Positions 21,537-35,300 of a stretch of 64,000 nt of DNA are shown one piece after another. Positions within the stretch are counted from its first letter, which is position 1. Every line of letters begins with the position of its first letter. The DNA is taken from the NCBI GenBank assembly GCA_963853835.1, contig OY970829.1:27305764-27369763 (forward strand), read 5' to 3'. The stretch is from Calendula officinalis (Eukaryota > Streptophyta > Magnoliopsida > Asterales > Asteraceae). The notes beneath the pieces were generated by a model. That model was not told where the DNA came from. It was given only the letters and a program-made list of their open reading frames with translations, and ran no database searches. Made by a program: the position numbers and the translations under genes.

Positions 21537-24500
21537 TTGGATATTGAAGAGTTCGGGTGAAGAGGGATGTTCGGGCCGAAGTGGTGTTCAGGCCGAAGTG
21601 GGATGTTCGGCTGAAGTGGTGTTCGGGCCGAAGTTCGGTGATCGGGCCGAGGATGATGTTCGGGCCGAGGTTGAAGTTCGGGCCGAGGTCGGAGTTCGGG
21701 CCGAGGTTGAAGTTCGGGCCGAGGTTGAAGTTCGGGCCGAAAATGAAGTTCGGGCCGGGAACAGTGAAGAGTTCGGGCCAAACTTGTTCTTGGCAGTGAC
21801 GAACGAACCAGATATTTTGGTTACTCGTGGGCGTGAAACGGACACCCGAGCTGAAAGTTATGAATGTTTTAGTATAGCACCTTTTGTCACACAATCTTGG
21901 ATATTGAAGAGTTCGGGCCGAAGAGGGATGTTCGGGCCGAAGTGGTGTTCGGGCCGAAGTGGGATGTTCGTGCCGAAGTTGTGTTCGGGCCGAAGTGGGA
22001 TGTTTGGGCCGAAGTGGTGTTCGGGCCGAAGTGGTGTTCGGGCCGAAGTTCGGTGTTCGGGCAGAGGATGATGTTCGGGCCGAGGTTGAAGTTCGGGCCG
22101 AGGTCGGAGTTCGGGCCGAGGTTGAAGTTCGGGCTGACGTTGAAGTTCGGTCCGAAAATGAAGTTCGGGCCGGGAAGAGTGAAGAGTTCGGGCCGAACTT
22201 GTTCTTGGCAGTGACGAACGAACCAGCTATTTTGGTTACTCGTGGGCGTGAAACGGACACCCGAGCTGAAAGTTATGAATGTTTTAGTATAGCACCTTTT
22301 GTCACACAATCTTGGATATTGAGGAGTTCGGGCCGAAGAGGGATGTTCGGGCCGAAGTGGTGTTCGGGCCGAAGTGGTGTTCGGGCCGAAGTTCGGTGTT
22401 CGGGCCGAGGATGATGTTCGGGCCGAGGTTGAAGTTCGGGCCGAGGTTGAAGTTCGGGCCGAAAATGAAGTTCGGGCCGGGAACAGTGAAGAGTTCGGGC
22501 CGAACTTGTTCTTGGCAGAGACGAACGAGCCAGCTATTTTGGTTACTCATGGGCGTGAAACGGACACCCGAGCTGAAAGTTATGAATGTTTTAGTATAAC
22601 ACCTTTTGTCACACAATCTTCGATATTGAAGAGTTCGGGTGAAGAGGGATGTTCGGGCGGAAGTGGTGTTCGGGCCGAAGTGGGACGTTCGGGCTGAAGT
22701 GGTGTTCGGGCCGAAGTTCGGTGTTCGGGCCGAGGATGATGTTCGGGCCGAGGTTGAAGTTCGGGCCGAGGTCGGAGTTCGGGCCGAGGTCGGAGTTCGG
22801 GCCGAGGTTGAAGTTCGGGCCGAGGTTGAAGTTCGGGCCGGGAACAGTGAAGAGTTCGGGCCGAACATGTTCTTGGCAGTGACGAACGAACCAGCTATTT
22901 TGGTTACTCGTGGGCGTGAAACGGACACCCGAGCTGAAAGTTATGAATGTTTTAGTATAGCATTTTTTGTCACACAATCTTGGATATTGAAGAGTTCGGG
23001 CCGAAGAGGGATGTTCGGGCCGAAGTGGTGTTCGGGCCGAAGTGGGATGTTCGGGCCGAAGTTGTGTTCGGGCCGAAGTGGTGTTCGGGCCGAAGTTTGG
23101 TGTTCGGGCCGAGGATGCTGTTCGGGTCGAGGTTGAAGTTCGGGCCGAGGTCGGAGTTCGGGCCGAGGTCGGAGTTCGGGCCGAGGTTGAAGTTCGGGCC
23201 GGGAACAGTGAAGAGTTCGGGCCGAACTTGTTCTTGGCGGTGACGAACGAACCAGCTATTTTGGTTACTCATGGGCGTGAAACGGACACCCGAGTTGAAA
23301 GTTATGAATGTTTTAGTATAGCACCTTTTGTCACACAATCTTGGATATTGAAGAGTTCGGGCCGAAGAGGGATGTTCGGGCAGAAGTGGCGTTCGGGCCG
23401 AAGTGGGATGTTCGGGCCGAAGTGGTGTTCGGGCCGAAGTGGTGTTCGGACCGAAGTTCGGTGTTCGGGCCGAGGATGATTTTCGGGCCGAGGTTGAAGT
23501 CCGGGCCAAGGTCGGAGTTCGGGCCGTGGTTGAAGTTCGGGCCGAGGTTGAAGTTCAGGCCGAAAATGAAGTTCGGGCCGGGAACAGTGAAGAGTTCGGG
23601 CCGAACTTGTTCTTGGCAGTGACGAACGAACCAGCTTTTTTGGTTACTCGTGGGCGTGAAACGGACACCCGAGCTGAAAGTTATGAATGTTTTAGTATAG
23701 CACCTTTTGTCACACAATCTTGGATATTGAAGAGTTCGGGCCGAAGAGGGATGTTCGGGCCGAAGTGGTGTTCGGGCCGAAGTGGGGTGTTCGGGCCGAA
23801 GTGGTGTTCGGGCCGAAGTTCGGTGTTCGGGCCGAGGATGATGTTCGGGCCGAGGTTGAAGTCCGGGCCAAGGTCGGAGTTCGGGCCGAGGTTGAAGTTC
23901 GGGTCGGGAACAGTGAAGAGTTTGGGCCGAACTTGTTCTTGGCAGTGACGAACGAACCAGCTATTTTGGTTACTCGTGGGCGTGAAACGGACACCCGAGC
24001 TGAAAGTTATGAATGTTTTAGTATAGCACCTTTTGTCACACAATCTTGGATATTGAAGAGTTCGGGCCGAAGTGGTGTTCGGGCCGAAGTGGGATGTTCG
24101 GGCCGAATTGGTGTTCGGGCCAAAGTGGTGTTCGGGCCGAAGTTTGATGTTCGGGCCGAGGATGATGTTCGGGCCGAGGTTGAAGTTCGGGCCGAGGTCG
24201 GAGTTCGGGACGAGGTCGGAGTTCAGGTGAAGAGGGATGTTCGGGCCGAAGTGGTGTTCGGGCCGAAGTGGGATGTTCGGGCTGAAGTGGTGTTCCGGCT
24301 GAAGTTCGGTGTTCGGGCCGAGGATGATGTTCGGGCCGAGGTTGAAGTTCGGGCCGAGGTCGGAGTTCGGGCCGAGGTTGAAGTTCGGGCCGAGGTTGAA
24401 GTTCGGGCCGAAAATGAAGTTCGGGCCGGGAACAGTGAAGAGTTCGGGCTGAACATGTTCTTGGCAGTTACGAACGAACCAGCTATTTTGGTTACTCGTG

Positions 24501-26310
24501 GGCGTGAAACGGACACCCGAGCTGAAAGTTATGAATGTTTTAGTATAGCACCTTTTGTCACACAATCTTGGATATTGAAGAGTTCGGGCCGAAGAGGGAT
24601 GTTCGGGCCGAAGCGGTGTTCGGGCCGAAGTGGGATGTTCGGGCCGAAGTGGTGTTCGGGCCGAAGTGGTGTTCGGGCCGAAGTTTGGTGTTCGGGCCGA
24701 GGATGATGTTCGGGTCGAGGTTGAAGTTCGGCCGAGGTCGGAGTTCGGGCCGAGGTCGGAGTTCGGGCCGAGGTTGAAGTTCGGGCCGGGAACAGTGAAG
24801 AGTTCGGGCCGAACTTGTTCTTGGCGGTGACGAACGAACCAGCTATTTTGGTTACTCATGGGCGTGAAACGGACACCCGAGTTGAAAGTTATGAATGTTT
24901 TAGTATAGCACCTTTTGTCACACAATCTTGGATATTGAAGAGTTCGGGCCGAAGAGGGATGTTCAGGCCGAAGTGGTGTTCGGGCCGAAGTGGGATGTTC
25001 GGGCCGAAGTGGTGTTCGGGCCGAAGTGGTGTTCGGGCCGAAGTTCGGTGTTCGGGCCGAGGATGATTTTCGGGCCGAGGTTGAAGTTCGGGCCGAGGTC
25101 GGAGTTCGGGCCGAGGTTGCAGTTCGGGCCGAGGTTGAAGTTCAGGCCGAAAATGAAGTTCGGGCCGGGAACAGTGAAGAGTTCGGGCCGAACTTGTTCT
25201 TGGCAGTGACGAACGAACCAGCTATTTTGGTTACTCGTGGGCGTGAAACGGACACCCGAGCTGAAAGTTATGAATGTTTTAGTATAGCACCTTTTGTCAC
25301 ACAATCTTGGATATTGAAGAGTTCGGGCCGAAGAGGGATGTTCGGGCCGAAGTGGTGTTCGGGCCGAAGTGGGATGTTCGGGCCGAAGTGGTGTTCGGGC
25401 CGAAGTGGTGTTCGGGCCGAAGTTTGGTGTTCGGGCCGAGGATGATGTTCGGGTCGAGGTTGAAGTTCGGCCGAGGTCGGAGTTCGGGCCGAGGTCGGAG
25501 TTCGGGCCGAGGTTGAAGTTCGGGCCGGGAACAGTGAAGAGTTCGGGCCGAACTTGTTCTTGGCGGTGACGAACGAACCAGCTATTTTGGTTACTCATGG
25601 GCGTGAAACGGACACCCGAGTTGAAAGTTATGAATGTTTTAGTATAGCACCTTTTGTCACACAATCTTGGATATTGAAGAGTTCGGGCCGAAGAGGGATG
25701 TTCGGGCCGAAGTGGTGTTCGGGCCGAAGTGGGATGTTCGGGCCGAAGTGGTGTTCGGGCCGAAGTGGTGTTCGGGCCGAAGTTCGGTGTTCGGGCCGAG
25801 GATGATTTTCGGGCCGAGGTTGAAGTTCGGGCCGAGGTCGGAGTTCGGGCCGAGGTTGAAGTTCAGGCCGAAAATGAAGTTCGGGCCGGGAACAGTGAAG
25901 AGTTCGGGCCGAACTTGTTCTTGGGAGTGACGAACGAACCAGCTATTTTGGTTACTCGTGGGCGTGAAACGGACACCCGAGCTGAAAGTTATGAATGTTT
26001 TAGTATAGCACCTTTTGTCACACAATCTTGGATATTGAAGAGTTCGGGCCGAAGAGGGATGTTCGGGCCGAAGTGGTGTTCGGGCCGAAGTGGGATGTTC
26101 GGGCCGAAGTGGTGTTCGGGCCGAAGTGGTGTTCGGGCCGAAGTTCGGTGTTCGGGCCGAGGATGATGTTCGGGCCGAGGTTGAAGTCCGGGCCCAGGTC
26201 GGAGTTCGGGCCGAGGTTGAAGTTCGGCCCGAGGTTGAAGTTCGGGTCGGGAACAGTGAATAGTTTGGGCCGAACTTGTTCTTGGCAGTGACGAACGAAC
26301 CAGCTATTTT
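21537..26310 (+). repeat. 12-mer HOR, copy 3 (about 4.8 kb)
   Basis: Anchors 21537, 21897, 22312, 22619, 22980, 23341, 23720, 24046, 24568, 24928, 25307, 25667, 26028. The opening tag lies just before 21537. It carries both the 307-bp unit (22312) that copy 2 has shortened and the 522-bp chimeric unit (24046) shared with copy 1. The right boundary is approximate: in the core after anchor 26028 the actcatggg and ttttaatataatacc variants that end copies 1 and 2 are absent. Confidence 0.82.
24046..24567 (+). repeat. Chimeric 522-bp unit, second copy
   Basis: The same coreless B-to-A junction as at 15733, near 24213-24238. Small differences (tttgatgttcgg near 24143; tgttccggctgaag near 24290) show some divergence since duplication. 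Confidence 0.85.
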
Positions 26311-26388
26311 GGTTACTCGTGGGCGTGAAACGGACACCCGAGCTGAAAGTTATGAATGTTTTAGTATAGCACCTTTTGTCACACAATC

Positions 26389-27491
26389 TTGGATATTGAA
26401 GAGTTCGGGCCGAAGTGGTGTTCGGGCCGAAGTGGGATGTTCGGGCCGAAGTGGTGTTCGGGCCAAAGTGGTGTTCGGGCCGAAGTTTGGTGTTCGCGCC
26501 GAGGATGATGTTCGGGCCGAGGTTGAAGTTCGGGCCGAGGTCGGAGTTCGGGACGAGGTCGGAGTTCGGGCTGAGGTTGAAGTTCGGGCTGAGGTTGAAG
26601 TTCAGGCCGAAAATGAAGTTCGGACCGGGAACAGTGAAGAGTTCGGGCCGAACTTGTTCTTGGCAGGGACGGACGAACCAGCTATTTTGGTTACTCGTGG
26701 GCGTTAAACGGACAACCGAGCTGAAAGTTAGCACCTTTTGTCACACAATCTTGGATATTGAAGAGTTCGGGCCGAAGAGGGATGTTCAGGCCGAAGTGGT
26801 GTTCGGGCCGAAATGGGATGTTCGGGCCGAAGTGGTGTTCTTGCCGAATTTCGGTGTTTGGGCCGAGGATGATGTTCGGGCCGAGGTTGATGTTCGGGCC
26901 GAGGTCGGAGTTCGGGCCGAGGGTGAAGTTCGGGCCGAGGTTGAAGTTCGGGCCGAAAATGTAGTTCGGACCGGGAACAGTGAAGAGTTCGGGCCGAACT
27001 TGTTCTTGGCAGTGACGAACGAGCCAGCTATTTTGGTTACTCGTGGGCGTGAAACGGACACCCGAGCTGAAAGTTATGAATGTTTTAGTATAGCACCTTT
27101 TGTCACACAATCTTGGATATTGAAGAGTTCGGGCCGAAGAGGGATGTTCGGGCCGAAGTGGTGTTCGGACCGAAGTGGGATGTTCGGGCCGAAGTGGTGT
27201 TCGGGCCGAAGTGGTGTTCGGGCCGAAGTTCGGTATTCGGGCCGAGGATGATTTTCGGGCCGAGGTTGAAGTTCGGGCCGAGGTCGGAGTTCGGGCCGAG
27301 GTTGAAGTTCGGGCCGAGGTTGAAGTTCGGGCCGAAAATGAAGTTCGGGCCGGGAACAGTGAAGAGTTCGGGCCGAACTTGTTCTTGGCAGTGACGAACG
27401 AACCAGATATTTTGGTTACTCGTGGCCGTGAAACGGACACCCGAGCTGAAAGTTATGAACGTTTTAGTATAGCGCCTTTTGTCACACAATC
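26389..27491 (+). repeat. Array units between HOR blocks, one with a 16-bp core deletion
   Basis: Anchors 26389, 26751, 27113. The core near 26726 reads gaaagttagcacc, missing 16 bases (atgaatgttttagtat) present in other copies. The unit at 27113 is type i of the recurrent three-unit series and leads into 27492 (ii) and 27853 (iii). Confidence 0.8.
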
Positions 27492-29929
27492 TTGGATATT
27501 GAAGAGTTCGGGCCGAAGAGGGATGTTCGGGCCGAAGTGGTGTTCGAGCCGAAGTGGGATGTTTGGGCCGAAGTGGTGTTCGGGCCGAAGTGGTGTTCGG
27601 GCCGAAGTTCGGTGTTCGGGCCGAGGATGATGTTCGGGCCGAGGTTGAAGTTCGGGCCGAAGTCGGAGTTCGGGCCGAGGTTGAAGTTCGGTCCGAAAAT
27701 GAAGTTCGGGCCGGGAACAGTGAAGAGTTCGGGCCGAACTTGTTCTTGGCAGTGACGAACGAACCAGCTATTTTGGTTACTCGTGGGCGTGAAACGGACA
27801 CCCGAGTTGAAAGTTATGAATGTTTTAGTATAGCACCTTTTGTCACACAATCTTGGATATTGAGGAGTTCGGGCCGAAGAGGGATGTTCGGGCCGAAGTG
27901 GTGTTCAGGCCGAAGTGGGATGTTCGGGCCGAAGTGGTGTTCGGGCCGCGGTTCGGTGTTCGGGCCGAGGATGATGTTCGGGCCGAGGTTGAAGTTCGGG
28001 CCGAGGTTGAAGTTCGGGCCGAAAATGAAGTTCGGGCCGGGAACAGTGAAGAGTTCGGGCCGAACATGTTCTTGGCAGTGACGAACGAACCAGCTATTTT
28101 GGTTACTCGTGGGCGTGAAACGGACACCCGAGCTGAAAGTTATGAATGTTTTAGTATAGCACCTTTTTTCACACAATCTTGGATATTGAAGAGTTCGGGC
28201 CGAAGAGGGATGTTCGGGCCGAAGTGGTGTTCGGGCCGAAGTCGGATGTTCGGGCCGAAGTGGTGTTCGGGCCGAAGTGGTGTTCGGGCCGAAGTTTGGT
28301 GTTCGGGCCGAGGATGATGTTCGGGCCGAGGTTGAAGTTCGGGCCGAGGTCGGAGTTCGGGCCGAGGTTGAAGTTCGGGCCGGGGACAGTGAAGAGTTCG
28401 GGCCGAACTTGTTCTTGGCGGTGACGAACGAACCAGCTATTTTGGTTACTCATGGGCGTGAAACGGACACCCGAGTTGAAAGTTATGAATGTTTTAGTAT
28501 AGAAACTTTTGTCACACAATCTTGGATATTGAAGAGTTCGGCCCGAAGAGGGATGTTCGGGCCGAAGTGGTGTTCGGGCCGAAGTGGTGTTCGGGCCGAA
28601 GTTCGGTGTTCGGGCCGAGGATGATTTTCGGGCCGAGGTTGAAGTTCGGACCGAGGTCGGAGTTCGGGCCGAGGTTGAAGTTCGGGCCGAGTTTGAAGTT
28701 CGGGCCGAAAATGAAGTTCGGGCCGGGAACAGTGAAGAGTTCGGGCCGAACTTGTTCTTGGCAGTGACGAACGAACCAGCTATTTTGGTTACTCGTGGGC
28801 GTGAAACGGACACCCGAGCTGAAAGTCATGAACGTTTTAGTATAGCACCTTTTGTCACACAATCTTGGATATTGAAGAGTTCGGGCCGAAGAGGGATGTT
28901 CGGGTCGAAGTGGTGTTCGGGCCGAAGTCGGATGTTCGGGCCGAAGTGGTGTTCGGGCCGAAGTTTGGTGTTCGGGCCGAGGTTGAAGTTCGGGCCGAGG
29001 TCGGAGTTCGGGCCGAGGTCGGAGTTCGGGCCGAGGTTGAAGTTCGGGCCGGGAACAGTGAAGAGTTCGGGCCGAACTTGTTCTTGGCAGTGACGAACGA
29101 ACCAGCTATTTTGGTTACTCGTGGGCGTGAAACGGACACCCGAGCTGAAAGTTACGAATGTTTTAGTATATCACCTTTTGTCACACAATCTTGGATATTG
29201 AAGAGTTCGGGCCGAAGTGGTGTTCGGGACGAAGTGGGATGTTCGGGCCGAAGTGGTGTTCGGGCCAAAGTGGTGTTCGGGCCGCGGTTCGGTGTTCGGG
29301 CCGAGGATGATGTTCGGGCCGAGGTTGAAGTTCGGGCCGAGGTCGTAGTTCGGGACGAGGTCGGAGTTCGGGCCGAGGTTGAAGTTCGGGCCGAGGTTGA
29401 AGTTCGGGCCGAAAATGAAGTTCGGGCCGGGAACAGTGAAGAGTTCGGGCTGAACTTGTTCTTGGCAGTGACGGACGAACCAGCTATTTTGGTTACTCGT
29501 GGGCGTTAAACGGACACCCGAGCTGAAAGTTATGAATGTTTTAATATAACACCTTTTGTCACACAATCTTGGATATTGAAGAGTTCGGGAGAAGAGGGAT
29601 GTTCGGGCCGAAGTGGTGTTCGGGCCGAAGTGGGATGTTCGGGCTGAAGTGGTGTTAGAGCCGAAGTTCGGTGTTCGGGCCGAGGATGATGTTCGGGCCG
29701 AGGTTGAAGTTCGGGCCGAGGTCGGAGTTCGGGCCGAGGTTGAAGTTCGGGCCGAGGTTGAAGTTCGGGCCGAAAATGAAGTTCGGGCCGGGAACAGTGA
29801 AGAGTTCGGGCCGAACATGTTCTTGGCAGTGACGAACGAACCAGCTATTTTGGTTACTCGTGGGCGTGAAACGGACACCCGAGCTGAAAGTTATGAATGT
29901 TTTAGTATAGCACCTTTTGTCACACAATC
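27492..29929 (+). repeat. 7-mer HOR, copy 1 (2438 bp)
   Basis: Anchors 27492, 27853, 28179, 28522, 28865, 29191, 29569 (spacings 361, 326, 343, 343, 326, 378, 361). It carries private variants gggccgcggttcgg (near 27944 and 29280), ccttttttcac (28161), gaaacttttgtc (28502) and ggtgttagagccg (29651). Confidence 0.9.
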
Positions 29930-32385
29930 TTGGATATTGAAGAGTTCGGGCCGAAGAGGGATGTTCGGGCCGAAGTGGTGTTCGAGCCGAAGTGGGATGT
30001 TTGGGCCGAAGTGGTGTTCGGGCCGAAGTGGTGTTCGGGCCGAAGTTCGGTGTTCGGGCCGAGGATGATGTTCGGGCCGAGGTTGAAGTTCGGGCCGAAG
30101 TCGGAGTTCGGGCCGAGGTTGAAGTTCGGTCCGAAAATGAAGTTCGGGCCGGGAACAGTGAAGAGTTCGGGCCGAACTTGTTCTTGGCAGTGACGAACGA
30201 ACCAGCTATTTTGGTTACTCGTGGGCGTGAAACGGACACCCGAGTTGAAAGTTATGAATGTTTTAGTATAGCACCTTTTGTCACACAATCTTGGATATTG
30301 AGGAGTTCGGGCCGAAGAGGGATGTTCGGGCCGAAGTGGTGTTCAGGCCGAAGTGGGATGTTCGGGCCGAAGTGGTGTTCGGGCCGCGGTTCGGTGTTCG
30401 GGCCGAGGATGATGTTCGGGCCGAGGTTGAAGTTCGGGCCGAGGTTGAAGTTCGGGCCGAAAATGAAGTTCGGGCCGGGAACAGTGAAGAGTTCGGGCCG
30501 AACATGTTCTTGGCAGTGACGAACGAACCAGCTATTTTGGTTACTCGTGGGCGTGAAACGGACACCCGAGCTGAAAGTTATGAATGTTTTAGTATAGCAC
30601 CTTTTTTCACACAATCTTGGATATTGAAGAGTTCGGGCCGAAGAGGGATGTTCGGGCCGAAGTGGTGTTCGGGCCGAAGTCGGATGTTCGGGCCGAAGTG
30701 GTGTTCGGGCCGAAGTGGTGTTCGGGCCGAAGTTTGGTGTTCGGGCCGAGGATGATGTTCGGGCCGAGGTTGAAGTTCGGGCCGAGGTCGGAGTTCGGGC
30801 CGAGGTTGAAGTTCGGGCCGGGGACAGTGAAGAGTTCGGGCCGAACTTGTTCTTGGCGGTGACGAACGAACCAGCTATTTTGGTTACTCATGGGCGTGAA
30901 ACGGACACCCGAGTTGAAAGTTATGAATGTTTTAGTATAGAAACTTTTGTCACACAATCTTGGATATTGAAGAGTTCGGCCCGAAGAGGGATGTTCGGGC
31001 CGAAGTGGTGTTCGGGCCGAAGTGGTGTTCGGGCCGAAGTTCGGTGTTCGGGCCGAGGATGATTTTCGGGCCGAGGTTGAAGTTCGGACCGAGGTCGGAG
31101 TTCGGGCCGAGGTTGAAGTTCGGGCCGAGTTTGAAGTTCGGGCCGAAAATGAAGTTCGGGCCGGGAACAGTGAAGAGTTCGGGCCGAACTTGTTCTTGGC
31201 AGTGACGAACGAACCAGCTATTTTGGTTACTCGTGGGCGTGAAACGGACACCCGAGCTGAAAGTCATGAACGTTTTAGTATAGCACCTTTTGTCACACAA
31301 TCTTGGATATTGAAGAGTTCGGGCCGAAGAGGGATGTTCGGGTCGAAGTGGTGTTCGGGCCGAAGAGGGATGTTCGGGCCGAAGTGGTGTTCGGGCCGAA
31401 GTTCGGTGTTCGGGCCGAGGATGATGTTCGGGCCGAGGTTGAAGTTCGGGCCGAGGTCGGAGTTCGGGCCGAGGTTGAAGTTCGGGCCGAAAATGAAGTT
31501 CGGGCCGGGAACAGTGAAGAGTTCGGGCCGAACTTGTTCTTGGCAGTGACGAACGAACCAGCTATTTTGGTTACTCGTGGGCGTGAAACGGACACCCGAG
31601 CTGAAAGTTACGAATGTTTTAGTATATCACCTTTTGTCACACAATCTTGGATATTGAAGAGTTCGGGCCGAAGTGGTGTTCGGGACGAAGTGGGATGTTC
31701 GGGCCGAAGTGGTGTTCGGGCCAAAGTGGTGTTCGGGCCGAAGTTCGGTGTTCGGGCCGAGGATGATGTTCGGGCCGAGGTTGAAGTTCGGGCCGAGGTC
31801 GTAGTTCGGGACGAGGTCGGAGTTCGGGCCGAGGTTGAAGTTCGGGCCGAGGTTGAAGTTCGGGCCGAAAATGAAGTTCGGGCCGGGAACAGTGAAGAGT
31901 TCGGGCTGAACTTGTTCTTGGCAGTGAAGGACGAACCAGCTATTTTGGTTACTCGTGGGCGTTAAACGGACACCCGAGCTGAAAGTTATGAATGTTTTAA
32001 TATAACACCTTTTGTCACACAATCTTGGATATTGAAGAGTTCGGGAGAAGAGGGATGTTCGGGCCGAAGTGGTGTTCGGGCCGAAGTGGGATGTTCGGGC
32101 TGAAGTGGTGTTAGAGCCGAAGTTCGGCGTTCGGGCCGAGGATGATGTTCGGGCCGAGGTTGAAGTTCGGGCCGAGGTCGGAGTTCGGGCCGAGGTTGAA
32201 GTTCGGGCCGAGGTTGAAGTTCGGGCCGAAAATGAAGTTCGGGCCGGGAACAGTGAAGAGTTCGGGCCGAACATGTTCTTGGCAGTGACGAACGAACCAG
32301 CTATTTTGGTTACTCGTGGGCGTGAAACGGACACCCGAGCTGAAAGTTATGAATGTTTTAGTATAGCACCTTTTTTCACACAATC
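29930..32385 (+). repeat. 7-mer HOR, copy 2 (2456 bp)
   Basis: Anchors 29930, 30291, 30617, 30960, 31303, 31647, 32025 (spacings 361, 326, 343, 343, 344, 378, 361). The offset to copy 1 is exactly 2438 bp for the first five anchors, then 2456 after one extra 18-bp subrepeat in the unit at 31303. The same private variants (ccttttttcac, gaaacttttgtc, ggtgttagagccg) recur, so the duplication is recent. Confidence 0.9.
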
Positions 32386-35300
32386 TTGGATATTGAAGAG
32401 TTCGGGCCGAAGAGGGATCTTCGGGCCGAAGTGGTGTTCGGGCCGAAGTCGGATGTTCGGGCCGAAGTGGTGTTCGGGCCGAAGTCGGATGTTCGGGCCG
32501 AAGTGGTGTTCGGGCCGAAGTTTGGTGTTCGGGCCGAGGATGATGTTCGGGCCGAGGTTGAAGTTCGGGCCGAGGTCGGAGTTCGGGCCGAGGTTGAAGT
32601 TCGGGCCGGGGACAGTGAAGAGTTCGGGCCGAACTTGTTCTTGGCGGTGACGAACGAACCAGCTATTTTGGTTACTCATGGGCGTGAAACGGACACCCGA
32701 GTTGAAAGTTATGAATGTTTTAGTATAGCACCTTTTGTCACACAATCTTGGATATTGAAGAGTTCGGCCCGAAGAGGGATGTTCGTGCCGAAGTGGTGTT
32801 CGGGCCGAAGTGGGATGTTCGGGCCGAAGTGGTGTTCGGGCTGAAGTTCGGTGTTCGGGCCGAGGATGATTTTCGGGCCGAGGATGAAGTTCGGACCGAG
32901 GTCGGAGTTCGGGCCGAGGTTGAAGTTCGGGCCGAGTTTGAAGTTCGGGCCGAAAATGAAGTTCGGGCCGGGAACAGTGAAGAGTTCGGGCCGAACTTGT
33001 TCTTGGCAGTGACGAACGAACCAGCTATTTTGGTTACTCGTGGGCGTGAAACGGACACCCGAGCTGAAAGTCATGAACGTTTTAGTATAGCACCTTTTGT
33101 CACACAATCTTGGATATTGAAGAGTTCGGGCCGAAGAGGGATGTTCGGGCCGAAGTGGTGTTCGGGCCGAAGTGGGATGTTCGGGCCGAAGTGGTGTTCG
33201 GGCCGAGGTGGTGTTCGGGCCGCAGTTCGGTATTCGGGCCGAGGATGATTTTCGGGCCGAGGTCGGAGTTCGGGCCGAGGTTGAAGTTCGGGCCGAGGTT
33301 GAAGTTCGGGCCGAAAATGAAGTTCGGGCCGGGAACTGTGAAGAGTTCGGGCCGAACTTGTTCTTCGCAGTGACGAACGAACCAGATATTTTGGTTACTC
33401 GTGGGCGTGAAACGGACACCCGAGCTGAAAGTTATGAATGTTTTAGTATAGCACCTTTTGTCACACAATCTTGGATATTGAAGAGTTCGGGCCGAAGAGG
33501 GATGTTCGGGCCGAAGTGGTGTTCGAGCCGAAGTGGGATGTTTGGGCCGAAGTGGTGTTCGGGCCGAAGTGGTGTTCGGGCCGAAGTTCGGTGATCGGGC
33601 CGAGGATGATGTTCGGGCCGAGGTTGAAGTTCGGGCCGAGGTCGGAGTTCGGGCCGAGGTTGAAGTTCGGGCCGACGTTGAAGTTCGGTCCGAAAATGAA
33701 GTTCGGGCCGGGAACAGTGAAGAGTTCGGGCTGAACTTGTTCTTGGCAGTGACGAACGAAGCAGCTATTTTGGTTACTCGTGGGCGTGAAACGGACACCC
33801 GAGCTGAAAGTTATGAATGTTTTAGTATAGCACCTTTTGTCACACAATCTTGGATATTGAGGAGTTCGGGCCGAAGAGGGATGTTCGGGCCGAAGTGGTG
33901 TTCAGGCCGAAGTGGGATGTTCGGCCCGAAGTGGTGTTCGGGCCGAAGTGGTGTTCGGGCCGAAGTTCGGTGTTCGGGCCGAGGATGATGTTCGGGACGA
34001 GGTTGAAGTTCGGGCCGAGGTTGAAGTTCGGGCCGAAAATGAAGTTCGGGCCGGGAACAGTGAAGAGTTCGGGCCGAACTTGTTCTTGGCAGTGACGAAC
34101 GAACCAGCTATTTTGGTTACTCGTGGGCGTGAAACGGACACCCGAGCTGAAAGTTATGAATGTTTTAGTATAGCACCTTTTGTCACACAATCTTGGATAT
34201 TGAAGAGTTCGGGCCGAAGAGGGATGTTCGGGCCGAAGTGGTGTTCGGGCCGAAGTGGGATGTTCGGGCCGAAGTGGTGTTCGGGCCGAAGTGGTGTTCG
34301 GGCCGAAGTTCGGTATTCGAGCCGAGGATGATTTTCGGGCCGAGGTTGAAGTTCGGGCCGAGGTCGGAGTTCGGGCCGAGGTCGGAGTTCGGGCCGAGGT
34401 TGAAGTTCGGGCCGAAAATGAAGTTCGGGCCGGGAACGGTGAAGAGTTCGGGCCGAACTTGTTCTTGGCAGTGATGAACGAACCAGATATTTTGGTTACT
34501 CGTGGGCGTGAAACGGACACCCGAGCTAAAAGTTATGAATGTTTTAGTATAACACCTTTTGTCACACAATCTTGGATATTGAAGAGTTCGGGCCGAAGAG
34601 GGATGTTCGGGCCGAAGTGGTGTTCGAGCGAAGTGGGATGTTTGGGCCGAAGTGGTGTTCGGGCCGAAGTGGTGTTCGGGCCGAAGTGGTGTTCGGGCCG
34701 AAGTTCGGTGTTCGGGCCGAGGATGATGTTAGGGCCGAGGTTGAAGTTCGGGCCGAGGTCAGAGTTCGGGCCGAGGTTGAAGTTCGGGCCGACGTTGAAG
34801 TTCGGTCCGAAAATTAAGTTCGGGCGGGGAACAGTGAAGAGTTCGGGCCGAACTTGTTCTTGGCAGTGACGAACGAACCAGCTATTTTGGTTACTCGTGG
34901 GCGTGAAACGGACACCCGAGCTGAAAGTTATGAATGTTTTAGTATAGCACCTTTTGTCACACAATCTTGGATATTTAGGAGTTCGGGTCGAAGAGGGATG
35001 TTCGGGCCGAAGTGGTGTTCAGGCCGAAGTGGGATGTTCGGGCCGAAGTGGTGTTCGGGCCGAAGTGGTGTTCGGGCCGAAGTTCGGTGTTCGGGCCGAG
35101 GTTGAAGTTCGGGCCGAGGTTGAAGTTCGGGCCGAAAATGAAGTTCGGGCCGGGAACAGTGAAGAGTTCGGGCCGAACTTGTTCTTGGCAGTGACGAACG
35201 AACCAGCTATTTTGGTTACTCGTGGGCGTGAAACGGACACCCGAGCTGAAAGTTATGAATGTTTTAGTATAGCACCTTTTGTCACACAATCTTGGATATT

